In this document: positions 27,076-40,169 of the stretch, piece by piece
How positions within the stretch are numbered: position 1 is the stretch's first letter
Layout of the letters: every line of letters begins with the position of its first letter
Assembly: GCF_026914185.1 (NCBI RefSeq)
Contig: NC_070566.1
Location: 3,782,001 to 3,846,000, forward strand
Source: Puccinia triticina
Taxonomy: Eukaryota > Basidiomycota > Pucciniomycetes > Pucciniales > Pucciniaceae
DNA length: 64,000 bases
Direction: 5' to 3'
Notes under the pieces: generated by a model
What the model was told of the DNA's origin: nothing
The model's database searches: none
The model's input: the letters and a program-made list of their open reading frames with translations, nothing else
Program-made: the position numbers and the translations under genes

Positions 27076-27444
27076 AATCAATAACCCTTGCAAAGAAAAA
27101 TTTGCCGTGCATCCTGATTGATGTGACATACAAAACAAACTGTCATTGGATGCCGTTGATACATATCAGTGGAGTGAAATTGTGCAACCAATCATTCACA
27201 ATTGCCTTTGTCTTGGTTGAGCTGGAGAGGGACAACAATTTTACTTGGGCACTGCAGCAGCTCAAGCTGGCCCTTGAACCGCACATTCCAAAGGTCATCC
27301 TGACTGACAAAGAACAGGCCCTCATGAAAGACATCACCTCAATCTTCCCATCTTCTCAAAACTTGCTTTGCCAATGGCACATGGGTAAGAATATCTAAGC
27401 TCACCGTTGTCCAATACTTGGTGATGCATGATAATTGGTCTTCC
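27057..27444 (+). pseudogene. MULE transposase pseudogene, catalytic part, split by a Copia element
   Basis: Encodes the core of a Mutator-like transposase: ILIDVTYKTN (first Asp), MPLIHISG, ILTDKEQALM (second Asp) and LLCQWHMGKNI, the usual end of the catalytic domain. A stop (TAA at 27396) and later stops follow. The N-terminal DNA-binding part is missing; the sequence begins in the GGAGTGC cluster. The gene continues at 32377 beyond the Copia element. Confidence 0.8.
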
Positions 27445-27591
27445 TGTAGTAGAGTGCGGTGGATAAACTCCACATACGGAGTAGGGCGGAGCTATCAGGT
27501 GGGCGGGGAGGAGCAATTCATTTTGAGGAGTTCAGTCACAACAGATTAAGAGTACGCTGCTCACCGAATCGCTAGCCTGCTTTCTCGTTTT

Positions 27592-28782
27592 ATGGTTAAT
27601 ACTCAACACGATAAACCACAACTTGTAGGACCTCTTCCCCCACCTACTCAAGCAAAACGACCAAAACAGACAAAGGCGTACACGGCCCTCCTAAAACTAC
27701 CCCCATTACCCCCATCCCCTGTCGAGGAGAAACTGAATCCACTGGAGAACGATTGTCCTCCTTCCCCATTCATTTTGGCTGTTTCCTACGTTTTTTCTAA
27801 AGTAATAACCCGGCATATCAACAAAAACAGTACTTCAACATTGGCTCCATTTCAACCAGGCTACCGAACCCTTCCATATCCTTTTGACTTACCTATCACG
27901 GCTATCATCCCAAAACCCAAATACCGACCCCAAGTCAACAAGCCAAGAGAAACATCCCCATCTCACTCACCATTGGAATCGACGTCTCCTGTTCCATTGA
28001 GATCATCAAGCATCTCTTCTGAACATCTAGTCGACGAATCCAAAAACATCCTGAATCCGAGTTTTTCCATTACGCCCATGTCACAGGCCACGACGTCGGA
28101 AGTCTCACCTTGTAACAAATTTCTCCAACAACCAAGCGTATATAAAGCGGAAATTGAACAACTTACGGCTGACGGTTCCAACTTCAACAAGTGGAAGCGG
28201 GATCTTTCTAGAGTGATATTGTTGACACTTAATCATGCAACTTTGTTCAACAATTGCAACAACTACAAGAAGCTTTTGGCCCAGGAGGAAACCTGTTTGC
28301 TATACCTTATACAGATCACGGTACACAATGAATTATCTTTGCTCGCTGACAGGTATACCAAGGGCACCAAAGCTTTTGATACTGTCCAAGCTAACTTTCA
28401 AGGTACAATTCGCTTCCAACAAATGGAGCTTATGGACCGCCTACTCAAATTCCAAATCAATGGACCCTCAACTGACTCATCCCAAGTTCAAGGGCTATTC
28501 AACAATTTTTTTGATGTTTTCTCCAATCTCAGGAACGTTCAAGCGGGACTTTCTCCCCTGGTTGAAAGCTTATTTCTCCAAGCAATCGCACCACCTCCGC
28601 CAGCCATGTCACAATCCCAACTCTTTCAAAATATTTCACTCCAACTGGGCGAGAAGAAGGATGTTACAGCTCGGGACATTCAGACCATTATCACGTCACG
28701 TACGGGGAGAGCAATCGGTTTGACGGCACAAACCCAAAATGTTTTGGTGTTCCAATCTTTTCCTCCTCCCTTCGCGGCTTAA
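27592..28782 (+). pseudogene. gag: Copia gag, N-terminal part
   Basis: 396 codons from an ATG, ending at two adjacent stops (TAA TAA at 28780-28785). The same frame then resumes with a Gln- and Asn-rich stretch, so the stops probably replaced CAA codons. The first 150 residues are Pro/Ser-rich; DGSNFNKWKRDL begins the Copia-type capsid region. Confidence 0.8.
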
Positions 28783-28785
28783 TAA

Positions 28786-31700
28786 CCTAACTGGAACCGT
28801 TTGAGGCAGCAACAGTTTACACAGCCACCAAATGGACGATCCCAACAACACCCTAATCAACCACCCGGTCAAAATAATCCCAGACAACAAAACGTTGGGA
28901 AACCCGGCAATCCGACCATCAATGACATATCGGCGGCCATCAACAACATCCAGAAGGGTAATCAAGGCCCAACCGACAAAAACATCTTCGTTGGAAAACC
29001 CTGCTCTTACTGCGGAGTGGAAGGACACTGGAGATCGTCATGCCCAACACTCCGCAGCAATGCCAAGTTGCCACCTCCCAACACTCCCCCATTTGGTCGC
29101 CCCGCTTCCGGTTTCGCCTGTCAGGTTGTGCCACCAAACGACCCACCCACTGGTTTTGATCAGAATGCGGCAGTTCAATCAGCGGTGGGCGCGGATGCAA
29201 ATGGTACAACTGGCGCAGACACAGTTTTGGATTCTGGGGCGACCCACCACGTGAGTGGATCTTTCCATTTATTTTCCTATCTTCGTCCACTCCTTCCGGC
29301 TCTGAAACTGAATCTTGTGTCTTCCACTGGTTCAATGTTGGCTACTCATAGTGGTCACCTGAAGATGGCCAATGGGGCTGGTACCGGGTGCTGTTCAGCC
29401 TGGAAATGAGGGGCACTCTTCTTAGCCTTGGACAACTCATCGACTCCGGTTTCCGGCCACAATTTCTGCCAAATCACGAAATATTGCTCACATCTTCCTT
29501 TGCTTCTATCACTGCTTGCTACCGTAACCGCACGTGGACCGTCTCTCCTGATTCTTTCCATTTCTTTCATCCTACTGTCAACCAAGTCGCCACTTGATCA
29601 TCGTCTAAACCCGTAATCCCATCATACGACTGGCACTGCCGTCTTGGACATGTGTCAGATAACATTGTCAAAGATTTTCTTCGCCGGTTTGTCCCTTCAT
29701 TTGATTTAAAGTCGTGGCAGCCTTTCATCTGCGAGAAATGCAAACAGACAAAAAGTGAACAGTGTCGACATTCTCTTCCGGAGGTCTTCCCACGGGACAA
29801 TTGGCTCGATCTGTTAGTCACTAATGTTATGGGACCTTTCGATCCCGATGTATCCGGCAACCGGTTCCTTCTTACAGTCCGCGACCACGCGACTACTTAT
29901 TCTTTTGTTTTCCCTATGAAGTCTTGTGCAGAAGTCCCTCAGATCATCATTGCACTCGTCAAGAAAATTGTACTGAATTTTGGATCGGCCCCTAAGTTCA
30001 TACGATGTGATAACGCAAAAGAATACACCGTTCAACCTCTAAGTAATTATCTCGACTCTGTTGGAAGCCAGTTAATCTTCACGTCACCGTACACTCCGGA
30101 GCAGAATGGCGAAGCCAAAAGACTTAACCGGACACTTGGTGACATTGCTAGGTCGACTCTTGCTCATTCGGAGTTGCCATCACTTCTTTGGTCATATGTG
30201 TATTGATGCGCTTGCTTTCTAGTTAACCAACTGTCTAACCGGCGCTGCGAGACTACTCCCCTCGAATTGTGGTCCGGCCCGACAACCTGAGGCTCAATCT
30301 TTCTTTCCTTTTGGGGCACGGGCGTCTATTCACATCCCAAAGGAGCACCGCAGGAAGCTGGATCAACGTGGCTGGACAGGCTATCTTGTCGGATACCAGG
30401 ACGACGAGAGAGGATGGTTTTTCTGGAACACCCTGACAAAGAAAGTGGTCAACTCTGAGTGTGCCACGTTTCTTGATTTCCAAGGAAAACCTATTTTCCC
30501 TGTACCATCTACACTAGCTAACAATCCAACCATTTGTAGAGTTCTGACACTTGGAAAGGAACCTACCAAAGAGATTTGTGAAGAGCAAGACGACCAAGTT
30601 GACCGCCTGCAAGCTATAGGGGACATTGTAATTCCGACTTCACTAAAAGCAGCACTGAAATGTCCCGCTTCGACCAAGTGGCGCAACGCTTGCATCACGG
30701 AATGGTCTCAGCTGGAAGATATCAACACGTTTGACATTGAAGAAAAAGAAGACAAACATTCAATAGGCACTCGGTTTGTTTTTGATATCAAACAAAATAC
30801 CAACGGTTCAATCAACAAGCTCAAAGCCCAATTTGTGGTGCAAGGTTTCAAGCAACAAATAGGCAAGGATGCGGCTTCTCTCTCAACCTTGCGGGTTCTC
30901 TTGACACTTGCCATAAGAAACCAGTGGATGATCAACTCTTTTGACATTACTGGCGCATTTGTACACAGCCCAATTGATGAAACCATCTATGTGGATCCCC
31001 CGATTGACCTGTTTCCTCACTTATCCGGAAAAGTTCTGTGACTGAAGAAGGCGCTCTACGGGACCCGTCAGGCCAGCCGTTGCTGGTGGAAACACTTCAA
31101 AGGATTATTACACGGCTGGGGTTTTGAGTGCAATGAGGTCGAGGAGTGTCTATACCGTTACAGGAAAGGAAATTCTGTCATAATTGTGTGGATACACGTT
31201 GACAATGGGATTGTCTTTGGCAATCACCAGGCCAAAATTGATTTGTTTCGCAAGAAAATGGAAACCAGTCTGAGGGTCAAGTGGGACGCTAAACCCAAAA
31301 AACTAGTCGGTATTTGTCTTGAATACAAAGGGGATTCTGTCTTACTGAGTCAACATCTTCTCATTGATCAGGTTGTCAAGAAATATCAGGAAGAAGTCAA
31401 TCCAAACTTGATACCGGTACACACTCCACTTCCCGGCAAAAACCTTTCAACTTTGTGGGGAGAACCAGTAGCGGCAACTCTGTATTGATCACTCATAGGT
31501 TCAATAAACTATCTTGCTTTGGAAACACGACCGGACATCAGTTTTGCGGTAAATTATCTAGCCGGATTCAGCTCAAACCCAAACAAATCTCATTGGAATT
31601 CGCTCTCGCACTTGGTTCAATACATCAATACAACTTGGTAAAAACGGCTGTGTCTGTGTCCAATCAGGGACGAATTGGTCAACTGGGTCGATGCAAACTG

Positions 31701-32121
31701 GGGGGGAGAATTCCAAAAATCGACTTCTGGCTTCATCATAACTCTTTTCGGCAGCCCCGTTGCATGGGGATCACAATGCCAGAAGATCGTGGCGACATCG
31801 ACATGTGCGGCGGAATTTATCTCTCTTGGATGTTCAGTTGATTTTCTTCTTTTCTTAATTCCAATCCTTCACTCACTCAAAATCAACCCTAAACTCAAGA
31901 TTAATTGCAACAATCGTGCTGCGGTTCTGATTTTGGATGACAATGCTTCCAAAAGACGCATGAAGAGCTTGGAGCGCAATTTCTTCTTTGTCAATGACGC
32001 GGTCCGCGAACACAACATTGCTTTAAATTGGGTCTCAACCACGGCAAACTTAGCAGACTTCTTCACCAAAACTCTCAGGGCGAATCTCCACGCGGCATCC
32101 TTGGCTGAAATATTTGTTTGA
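28786..32121 (+). pseudogene. pol: Copia gag C-terminus and pol, with many lesions
   Basis: CCHC knuckle CSYCGVEGHWRSSC near 29000, protease LDSGATHHVSG near 29230, frame break near 29390, integrase finger (HCRLGHVS ... CEKCK), catalytic LLVTNVMGP (Asn for the first Asp), RCDNAKEY and PEQNGEAKR, stop at 30204. RT follows in another frame; its box reads HVDNG instead of YVDD, and a stop lies at 31039. After a further stop at 31486, RNase H has WVDANWGG, AEFISL and CNNRAAV (Asn for Asp). Nearly all changes are explained by C-to-T or G-to-A (TGG to TGA, CGA to TGA, GAC to AAC). Confidence 0.85.
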
Positions 32122-32376
32122 TTTTTTTTTCTATCTCATGCTTCAAAATCTATCTCTCTCCAGTCTGATACTCCCTGTCATTTTTTCACACATTCTTATT
32201 TTCTTTATTCTCCCAGTTTGTTTTTTCAATTTCTTTTGTTTTCTATCTAGAGGTGTGGAGTTTGAGGGGGGATGTAGTAGAGTGTGGTGGACAAACTCCA
32301 CATATGGAGTAGGGTGGAGGTATCAGGTGGGCGGGGAGGAGCAATTCATCTTTAGGCATTCAGTCACAACACTTCC

Positions 32377-33027
32377 AAAAGCTGTGGAATTTCCTCGTTG
32401 TATCCAACTCACCAGGCTCTTACCAGCAAAATTTTGCCAACCTCGCCACAAGCTGAACTCCTGAAGTGATGGAATACTTGACAAAGAACTGGACACCCCT
32501 CAAGAATCAATTTGTTTGGTATCTCATCAGTGATGTCAAACGTGAATACTTCCCGGGTTGAGAGTTTGCACGCTGCAATCAAGCGGTTCATCTGAAGCGT
32601 CAATTCTTCATTACATACTACAATCTCTGATCTTAATGATGCTCTTTTACATCAGCTCAAAGAACTGAAGATAGAATGTGCAACCCAAAAGCAGATACAC
32701 ATAACAAATCTACCCCCCGTTCTCAGTAAATTGAACAGTAAGATATCTCATCAAGGCATCCAATCAGCACAATGCCACTTAGCTGCGGGCAAATCAAAGT
32801 TGCTTGAATGTAAATACTGCTCATTTGAATCACATATGGGAATTCCTTGCTCCCATGAGATGAAGAAGCTTCAATTGGAGGGCAAGTTTCTTGATCAAAA
32901 TGAATTTCATATCCAGTGGCACTTGCCCAACATTGACGTAAGCTTTAGTGCACATCTTGTCTTCACTTATGCAGACCAAGATAACCTGTCAAATGCTGAT
33001 TTATTTGCTCATTTATCTCGCATCTGA
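32377..33027 (+). pseudogene. MULE transposase pseudogene, C-terminal part with SWIM finger
   Basis: Resumes after the Copia element: YLTKNWTPLKNQFV, ESLHAAIKRF and then a SWIM-type zinc finger LECKYCSFESHMGIPCSHEM, the usual C-terminal module of MULE/FAR1-like transposases. Several stops are present. The relative order matches the family, and the CTTCC duplication confirms continuity with 27444. Confidence 0.8.
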
Positions 33028-34530
33028 TAGGATTTTTCTATCCCGGGCCTATCTGAGGCATCAAAAATTCCAACTGACAAAGACCACGAAATTAAAGGTC
33101 TTCTTGCGAGAGGTTTACAAACAATTCCAAAAACTTCCTACACGCGAAAAGCCAGATTACATATCCAACTTTGTTTGCTTTTTAGACCAATTGCATTTAC
33201 TTATTCCACTTGGGGAACCAATTGAACAGCCGCACAAAGGCAGACCAAAAGATTCCTTATACAAACCAAAGGAAAAAACAAACAAACCATCACAATCATA
33301 AAATTCAACTAAGAGGGACCCATCGGCATGGGAGTATCCTCTTGTTAAGAAGAAACACGGCCAACCTAAGAAGGTTCCAATCACCAATCCAACCAGGCGT
33401 GGCTGTGGACGACCTTGAAAGATAGCAAAAGATGACCAAGTTGAATCTAAGAAAAACAGCAAATCAAATGTGGTATGTATTACTTCAGTCACATTCAATT
33501 TTGCTGTTTGTATGTATTGATTTGTTAATTCAACCCTTTCTTTGAAATACTAGGGAAAAAGGAAGTGTAAAATCAAGACTGACGATGAAGAGAGTGCTAT
33601 CAAGACTGACAGTGACTTGGATCAAGAGTCAGAACTTCCAATTGATTCACTCCTGCCGCCAATTGAACCACTTGAGATGGTCACTGTAAGCTGACACATC
33701 TCTGCAAGATATCCTATAGCTCATGCAATGTGTGTTATTTTTGGTAGCAGTCTGGAAGAATGATAAATAAAAAGCTACCGGTTTCTGACAAAGCTAAATC
33801 CAAAGGAAACAGCTTTGATGAGGACATAATTGATGAGGACATAGTCGATGAGGATGTTCAATCAAAAAGCAGCCTTAAAAATCAAACTATCAATGACAGT
33901 GACAATGAGGATGATGAAAAGAATGAATCAGTGCTTTTTAATCAGGTATGCTAACTAGCTACACCCATCCACTGTTGTCATTGTTCTCCAATGATTCTGA
34001 TCATATCTCACTCCATTTAAGTCACACTCTGATTACACAAAGGTGCCGGGGCAAGTGCGATCAGCCATTGCAATGATCCACAAAGTAGATGGTGATGGAC
34101 ACTGCGGCTTTCAATTGGTTGCTGTCAGTCTAGGACAAGAAGAAGGCTCATGGGACAAGATTTGAGGAGCAATGGTTGATGAAATGGATGCAAGGCCAAT
34201 CTACAAGGATAAATGCTACATTGCTTTGGTATCAGTTTCCATTTGATCCCATACAGCCAGTTGCAATCAAATCTTGACTACTATGAGTCTCCAGCAAAGC
34301 AAACGGCTTATTGGATCAACTTTCCTCAAAACGGTGACCTTTTGGCTGATAGGTTCCAGTGTCCAGTCATTCACATATCCAATTTGATAACTGCAACTTT
34401 CCTTCCTCTCTTGCACGTTCCAACCACCAATCAACCAATCTTCCTTGTCTATCTCAAAAGCCACTATCATTACAATGCCTTTCAATTTGAGGGAAGTATA
34501 TATCCCGCTCCTGAGATATCTCCACACTGA
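33028..34530 (+). pseudogene. Acidic linker and OTU-like cysteine protease domain of the MULE gene
   Basis: Three GT-AG introns are readable: 33473-33553, 33686-33750 and 33946-34021. The exons between encode a Lys-rich then Asp/Glu-rich linker (FDEDIIDEDIVDED). After the third intron comes VDGDGHCGFQLVAVSLG, an OTU catalytic motif (Asp and Cys), and near the end LVYLKSHYHYNAF, fitting the catalytic His region. A TGA about 34165 and a frame break near 34210 disable it. It could be a separate neighbouring gene, but orientation, spacing and intron pattern favour fusion to the transposase. Confidence 0.6.
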
Positions 34531-37500
34531 TTCAGATTTAGAAGTGAGGCAGCCAGCGATTGGGAGGGATTAATACAAATAAATTGTGATGAATGGAATG
34601 GTAGATTTGCAGCAGATCCCTCTTTACCACCTGTAATTGTAGATATAGACTAGCTGCTCTTGAAATCAAGAGATGATCATATTCCAACCAGTTTTCTTCT
34701 ATTTTTACCCAAGTTTGCTTTCAATGATTCTGAGCATCATTCTTGGTAGATGAAAACAACGAAATTCAATTGAATGATTGGACAACACAAAAGTCTTTAA
34801 GACATCCTATCTGCGCACGTAGATAATTTTGAGATTCAGCTAGAATGAACAAAGCCCCTTGATATTTGGACTACTGTACATGTACATTTGGTTCACTTTC
34901 ATAAACCACTTGCTCTTGGCTCAAGGCTGAAAGGATCCAGGTGCAGTTTTTGATGTGTAGAGTGGTGCCACTATTTTTTTTTGGGAGGAAAAAATGTACA
35001 GGAACAGACCATATAGTGGCCCAGCTTCTATTTTTAAATTAACTAGAGGCCAAGGCGGCTTCGCCGCTGCAAGCTGAAGGGGTTTGGTCTAGCAGCACAT
35101 TGCAGATTATGTTTCCACAAATAGATTTGAGACTTGAGTTCTTCAAACTTAAGAAACTAACTCTGGCTTCAGATTGTAAGAGATCCTTATAAAGAAGGCC
35201 TGAATCAGGAGGGAGAATTGAAGGATTACATACCAACCAGAGACAGGAGAGTCTGGAGACTCAGAATTTCAAGATTAAACAGATTCTGATAAATCTTAAA
35301 AATTATTATTCATTAGCAAGTGTTGGCAGAAAGAATACTTGAGATAAAGACTAATGTGTCACACTCAAGGGCCATTTTAGTTGATAACTGATCATGTATT
35401 GCTTGTAAGTACAAAAAAAGTTGACATATATAGTAAATAAATAAATTTTGAGCTGTGTTTGTACATAAATCATGCATTAGGGTGGAGAAGTGACAGGCCC
35501 ACTGTCACCCTGGTGGGGTATTTGACAAATTTTTAAATGACCAATAATATGGACACCCAAAGCATGTCTTCAAACTTCCCTGTTATCAATAATCAAAACT
35601 TAACTGGTGGAAAAAGGGCCCATAGTTGGTTTTTAAATTTCCATGGGCAAACTCAGCTCATTCTCCACCCCATTATCCATATATATGTTCATGGCAGAAG
35701 AAGTAATAAATAAACCCAGATTTACAAATGTATGGCTGTCAAAGGATGAGCAAATCAACAATGCACAGTGATGGATTAGAAGAGGACATGAAATGAAATA
35801 GTGTATTTCAACAATATTTCATATGGGGCAAAACATATGCCTATCAAAATCAATCAGCATTGAATTTTCTCCCTTGGTTTAGACTGCATTATTCAAACCA
35901 GGTTGGATTTTTATTTTCAAAAAGAAAGTTTTCAGTAAAGCAGGGCCCTGTTCTCTCTGGACTCAATTTTTTTGAAACATTTATCCAAATTTGCACAAAA
36001 ACTGCAGATTTGGTTTGTTGAATCAGTCATGCCAAACTGGGAGATTTCCATTACAACTGAGCAGGAATATACATGAGAGGAAGAAAATATGAAAAAGAGT
36101 CTTCCTGTTGAACATGAAACATCTCCACACATTGATACAATGGAAGTTTAATACTAAAGCTCAAGTACAGATGTTCATTGCAATAATTAGAGAGAAGAAA
36201 GGAAAATTAAAGAAAGCTGTGTGTGTGGCCTGGGCCTCCAGAATCTGCTCTTCAAGGGTCATGCCACTGGCGCTGAGGATGGAGGTGTGTCTCTGGGGGG
36301 CAATGTGGGTTATGGTGAGGGACAAAGCAACCAACCCGCATGATGGCCCCCCAGCCCCCAAACATACTCAGGATGTTCCCCACAGATGCGTAGCCGCGCG
36401 CTCATTTCAAGGCAAAAACCAGCCAGTACATATTGGTCTTAGCAACCTTGATGAGCTTACGCACAAAAAAATGTGTGAGGGGTGTTCCAGTAGACGGCCC
36501 AAGGCACTGATGCCTAGCTCCCGGGCCTCCTTGAGCTCTTTGGGTAAGTGGCCCAGGATTGCCCAAGAGCTATAGCAATGGTGACTGCTAGCAAACCTCC
36601 CTTTGGCAAGCAGGCCGGGCCTGGGAGTTTGAAGTCGAGGAAGTGGCAAAAAGCAATCTATGATGACCGGCCGGAGGGAGACAATTCAGTGGAGGTTTAG
36701 AGACCATACGCGTTGGTGACTCAACGACTTCTTTGGGTTGCGGGGCCCCTGTGGCGGGCAACGCGGCCGGACCAACACCGAGGTTGGCTGGAACTCTAAA
36801 GCCCACTCCATCTACCTTAGCTGGTGGTTTTTGGGAAGCCTTGAACGCTTCGGCCACTGTTTTGAAGGCTGATTTCAATAGTCTTGTGCCAAACGAATGA
36901 ATCCACTTGGTACGGGTTTATAACTGCCAGCTATGATCGATCTTTTCAGATAATTCCTCCCCATTTACTTTTTTTCTCTCTTTGCGGGCGACTTGCCTGC
37001 GCTCTTGGGCCTGGTGGCAAACAGTCCGTTTCTCAAGAACAACCACAAGCCTCCGCCTCCCTGTCTGAGGGAATGGTCAGGTATGTTGGGTTCACATTGA
37101 TAGGGAGAGGTTTGGGGGGAAAGAGAAACCAACTGATATCCAACTGCAGACTTGGCAACGCCGACGGTGGTCAACACAAGGACTCATAGCGGCCATCAAA
37201 CCCCCTGCATGCCACCCTTATATAGAATGATAACGCGGATCTTATATCGATGGGGTCAAGGGTGGGGCAAGCGTAGCCGACAACGCCAGGGGAGCTGCAT
37301 AGAACTGAATGGAGCCTGAGGCCGAGTCAGCCCGCCGAGCGCATGAACTCTGCTCACGTCGTCCGCCCCCGCTTCCGCCCTGTTTGACACTTGGGAGAAC
37401 GTTCTTTTGACTATGCCGTCCAGTGGAGGTTATGGCTGAACTTGAAGCCAAGCAGAGTGAGTCTCTTGTCGTCATGGAAGAAGGCCGCATATCAGAATAT

Positions 37501-38401
37501 CACACCTGGTGAGGACGGTAAAAGGAGGGATAATCTTGGTCCTGATAGGTATAAAAACACATACTTAATAGGTTTCAAGTTTCAAGGATTCAAGTCCGTA
37601 GAGCGCGAGGGAAATCGGAACCGTTGGCGGGGTCACTGACGATCTTGAGCAGCTGTGAGTAGTCCTGACTCATGCACTGTGGCGTAATTTCCGGGCAAAG
37701 GGATGATCTAGGCCAGTCAAAGTGTAGTCAAGAATGGTTGCGAGGCCCGCGGCGTGGGCTATATGAAGTAGGCGAAGCCAAATGAATGCAGGAGTCAAGG
37801 GTATCCATTGGTCTCTCATCCGGATCCGAAGTGGCTGGCGCGGTTGGAATGGAATCAGATACCGTTACGAGGGCCACGGCGTGTCGTAGGCATAGGCAGG
37901 AGGAAATTTCTGGTGGCCTGGGGGTCTGAGAATTGAGTCGAGTGTTTGAGCCGAGAGCTTAAAAGGCAGGTAGTTGGGTGTTGAGCTGAATCCCCAGGCA
38001 ATTGGAGATGCTGCACTTCCAGCTATCCGTTGTCCTCAACCCCTCCGCTGTTGCGCGTGCGCAGTCTGAGGGGCAAAGAGTGGGCCCCCCACGGGTCTGC
38101 AGCCTTTGCTGCGGGCCGGGGGCCTTCATGTCCATCACTTTTGACCCGTGCGCTTGACGCGGGCTGGGTGTTGAGCCTGTGGGCACGGCTTTGCCGCTGT
38201 TGGAAGGCTAGCTTGAAAACTTGCTTGTGTCTTTTTTGTGATGGGGAAACCCAGCATTTTTTTTTGAGATTTTGTTAATGGGGAAACCCATGATTTTTTT
38301 CTTCTTCATGTTGTGTAATTGTAAGGGGAAACCCTTGATCTTGATTTTTTTGATTTTGTCAAAACTGTGTCTTTAATAAACTTGGATATTTCATATTTTT
38401 T
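34531..38401. other. Mostly non-coding stretch, no gene recognised
   Basis: 34531-36100 is AT-rich without credible ORFs. 36160-36880 holds three minus-strand frames (36588-36878, 36407-36649, 36161-36361) that could be pieces of one broken gene but match nothing I know. 36950-38280 is more GC-rich with no persuasive ORF. 38220-38340 has three GGGGAAACCC boxes. Confidence 0.4.
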
Positions 38402-39939
38402 CGGACTTACTTTGCGCACTGCGGAAAAATCTTTGCGCACTGTGGGGGTCGTCGTCTCGACGTCCAGCCCCCAGTGCGCGCTTCTGCCGCGGCTCTTCTC
38501 GCACTGCATTTTCCACCAAAAAAACGGCTTGTATTTCTTGAGATATTTTTTGATGAATCAATAGAATGGCTTTTTATGATCCCCCTAAAAAATAATCAAG
38601 TCATTTAGGGGTCTCCTTGAGCCTAGAGAAAACTGACATGAAAAAATCATATTTTAACGCGGCAGGGACCTGTAATATCGCTTCCTGTGCCCCAGTAGCC
38701 CCAAAAATTTCACAGTATCATGTCACATGTGCAAATTCATGACCTGATAATTTTCAGAAATTTTCCCAAAGATATAAGGGGTGCGCGGCAGGCTTAGTAG
38801 GAAAATTACTGCTAACTGTATAGCTTTTTTGTTACACACCCAAACAGTCCCAAAATTTCAGAAATGTTTTCATTGTGGATATTCTCCGCGCCATAAATTT
38901 CTTGGCAATATTTTGTCATGATAACATGAGATGTGGTGCGGCGGGCTTAGCAGAAAAATGACTGCTAACTTATCTCATGTTTTAATGACACACTATTGCT
39001 AAGAGCTTTATGGCGCGGAGAATATGCAAAATTGAAACATTCCTGAAAATTTCAGAGTGTTTCAGCGTGTAACAAAAAATCTATACATGTAGCAGCCATT
39101 TTCCTACTAAGCCCGCCGCGCACCCCTCATCGAGAGGATTGTAGCCTCCCAATGACCGATCTATTCCGGTCATCAAGAGGGATGTATGCTCTCGATGACC
39201 GGTCTGTACCGGTCATCGAGAGGATTGTAGCCTCCCGATGACCGGTTTGTACCGGTGGATGTGTCCTCTCGATGTCCGGAATGCCGGTCATCAAGAGAGA
39301 TGTGATATACCCTCTCAATGACCGGTCTGTGCCGGTCATCAAGGGCATTGTTTCCTCCGGATGGCCGGAGTGCTTCACCCCGGCCACCTGTCAGTGTCAC
39401 CGCACGGCACCCCCGTGTGCGGATAGTTTTTTGAGGGGAGCTGGTGGCGCGCACGGAGGGGGGCCCAACGTCACATGACGTCGAGTCAACGGAAATTCCC
39501 GTGCGCAACGAGTTTCCCTCCGTGCGCGAAGTAAACCCGTAAACACAATACCTATTTGGGCTAAAGGAAAGCTGGTGAAAATTCTGAAAATTATCAGGTC
39601 ATGAATTTGCACATGTACCATGATACTGTGAAATTTTTGGGGCTACTGGGGCACAGGAAGCGGTATTACAGGTCCCTGCCGCGTTGAAATATGATTTTTT
39701 CATGTCAATTTTCTCTAGGCTCAAGGACACCCCTAAATGACTTGATTATTTTTTGGGGGGATCATAAAAAGCCATTCTATTGATTCATCAAAAAATATCT
39801 CAAGAAATGCAAGCCGTTTTTTTGGGGGAATGCACAGTGCGCAAAGAGCTGTGGCGAAAGCGCGCACTGGGGGCGGGACGTCGAGACGACGACCCCCACA
39901 GTGCGCAAAGAGTTTCTTGCAGTGCGCGAAGTAAGTCCG
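38402..39939. mobile_element. Foldback element with long terminal inverted repeats
   Basis: The arm 38402-38770 (CGGACTTACTTTGCGCACTG...) recurs inverted at about 39570-39939 (...CAGTGCGCGAAGTAAGTCCG) with high identity over about 365 bp. Further in, 38775-38895 pairs with about 39008-39125. A GACCGGTC minisatellite fills part of the centre. No transposase is encoded, so it is non-autonomous. More diverged copies of the outer motif (GTGCGCGAAGTA) lie at about 39440-39545 and 40060-40170. Confidence 0.85.
39128..39365. repeat. GACCGGTC-type minisatellite, copy 1
   Basis: Imperfect units of about 45-60 bp with ATGACCGGT, TACCGGTCATC and AGAGGATTGTAGCCTC; each unit is partly palindromic. The same unit appears at 41250-41415, 42100-42262 and, more weakly, 55610-55695. 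Confidence 0.8.
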
Positions 39940-40169
39940 TATTTTTTTTGCATCATAAGGATACATCCTAAGACTCTGATATTTTTTACAGAGTGCCAAT
40001 AATACCCTCTCTTTCAATTCATCAAAAAAAAAGATGGAGTGCTCTCCTTTTTCCGGGGGAAGTCGCTGTGCGCGAAGTATTTTTTGGCTAGCGCGCACAG
40101 CGGGCTCAACGTTGGGGGACAGTCAATTCTGTGCGCGAAGAGTTTTTTGCTGCTGCACGAAGTAGGTCT

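Larger units (their letters stand above)
27445..32371 (+). mobile_element. Copia-type LTR retrotransposon, degraded, 4.9 kb
   Basis: LTRs of 99 bp (27445-27543 and 32273-32371), TGTAGTAG...CACAACA, about 91% identical, with a perfect CTTCC duplication (27440-27444, 32372-32376). The tract AGTTTGAGGGGGGA precedes the 3' LTR. Order is gag, protease, integrase, RT, RNase H, which is diagnostic of Copia. About eight stops or frameshifts disrupt it. It sits inside a MULE pseudogene. Confidence 0.95.

Noticed and set aside
32938..32974. Additional 37-bp intron in the MULE gene
   Set aside because: Donor and acceptor words exist, but the length is below that of the other introns and the frame is open without splicing.
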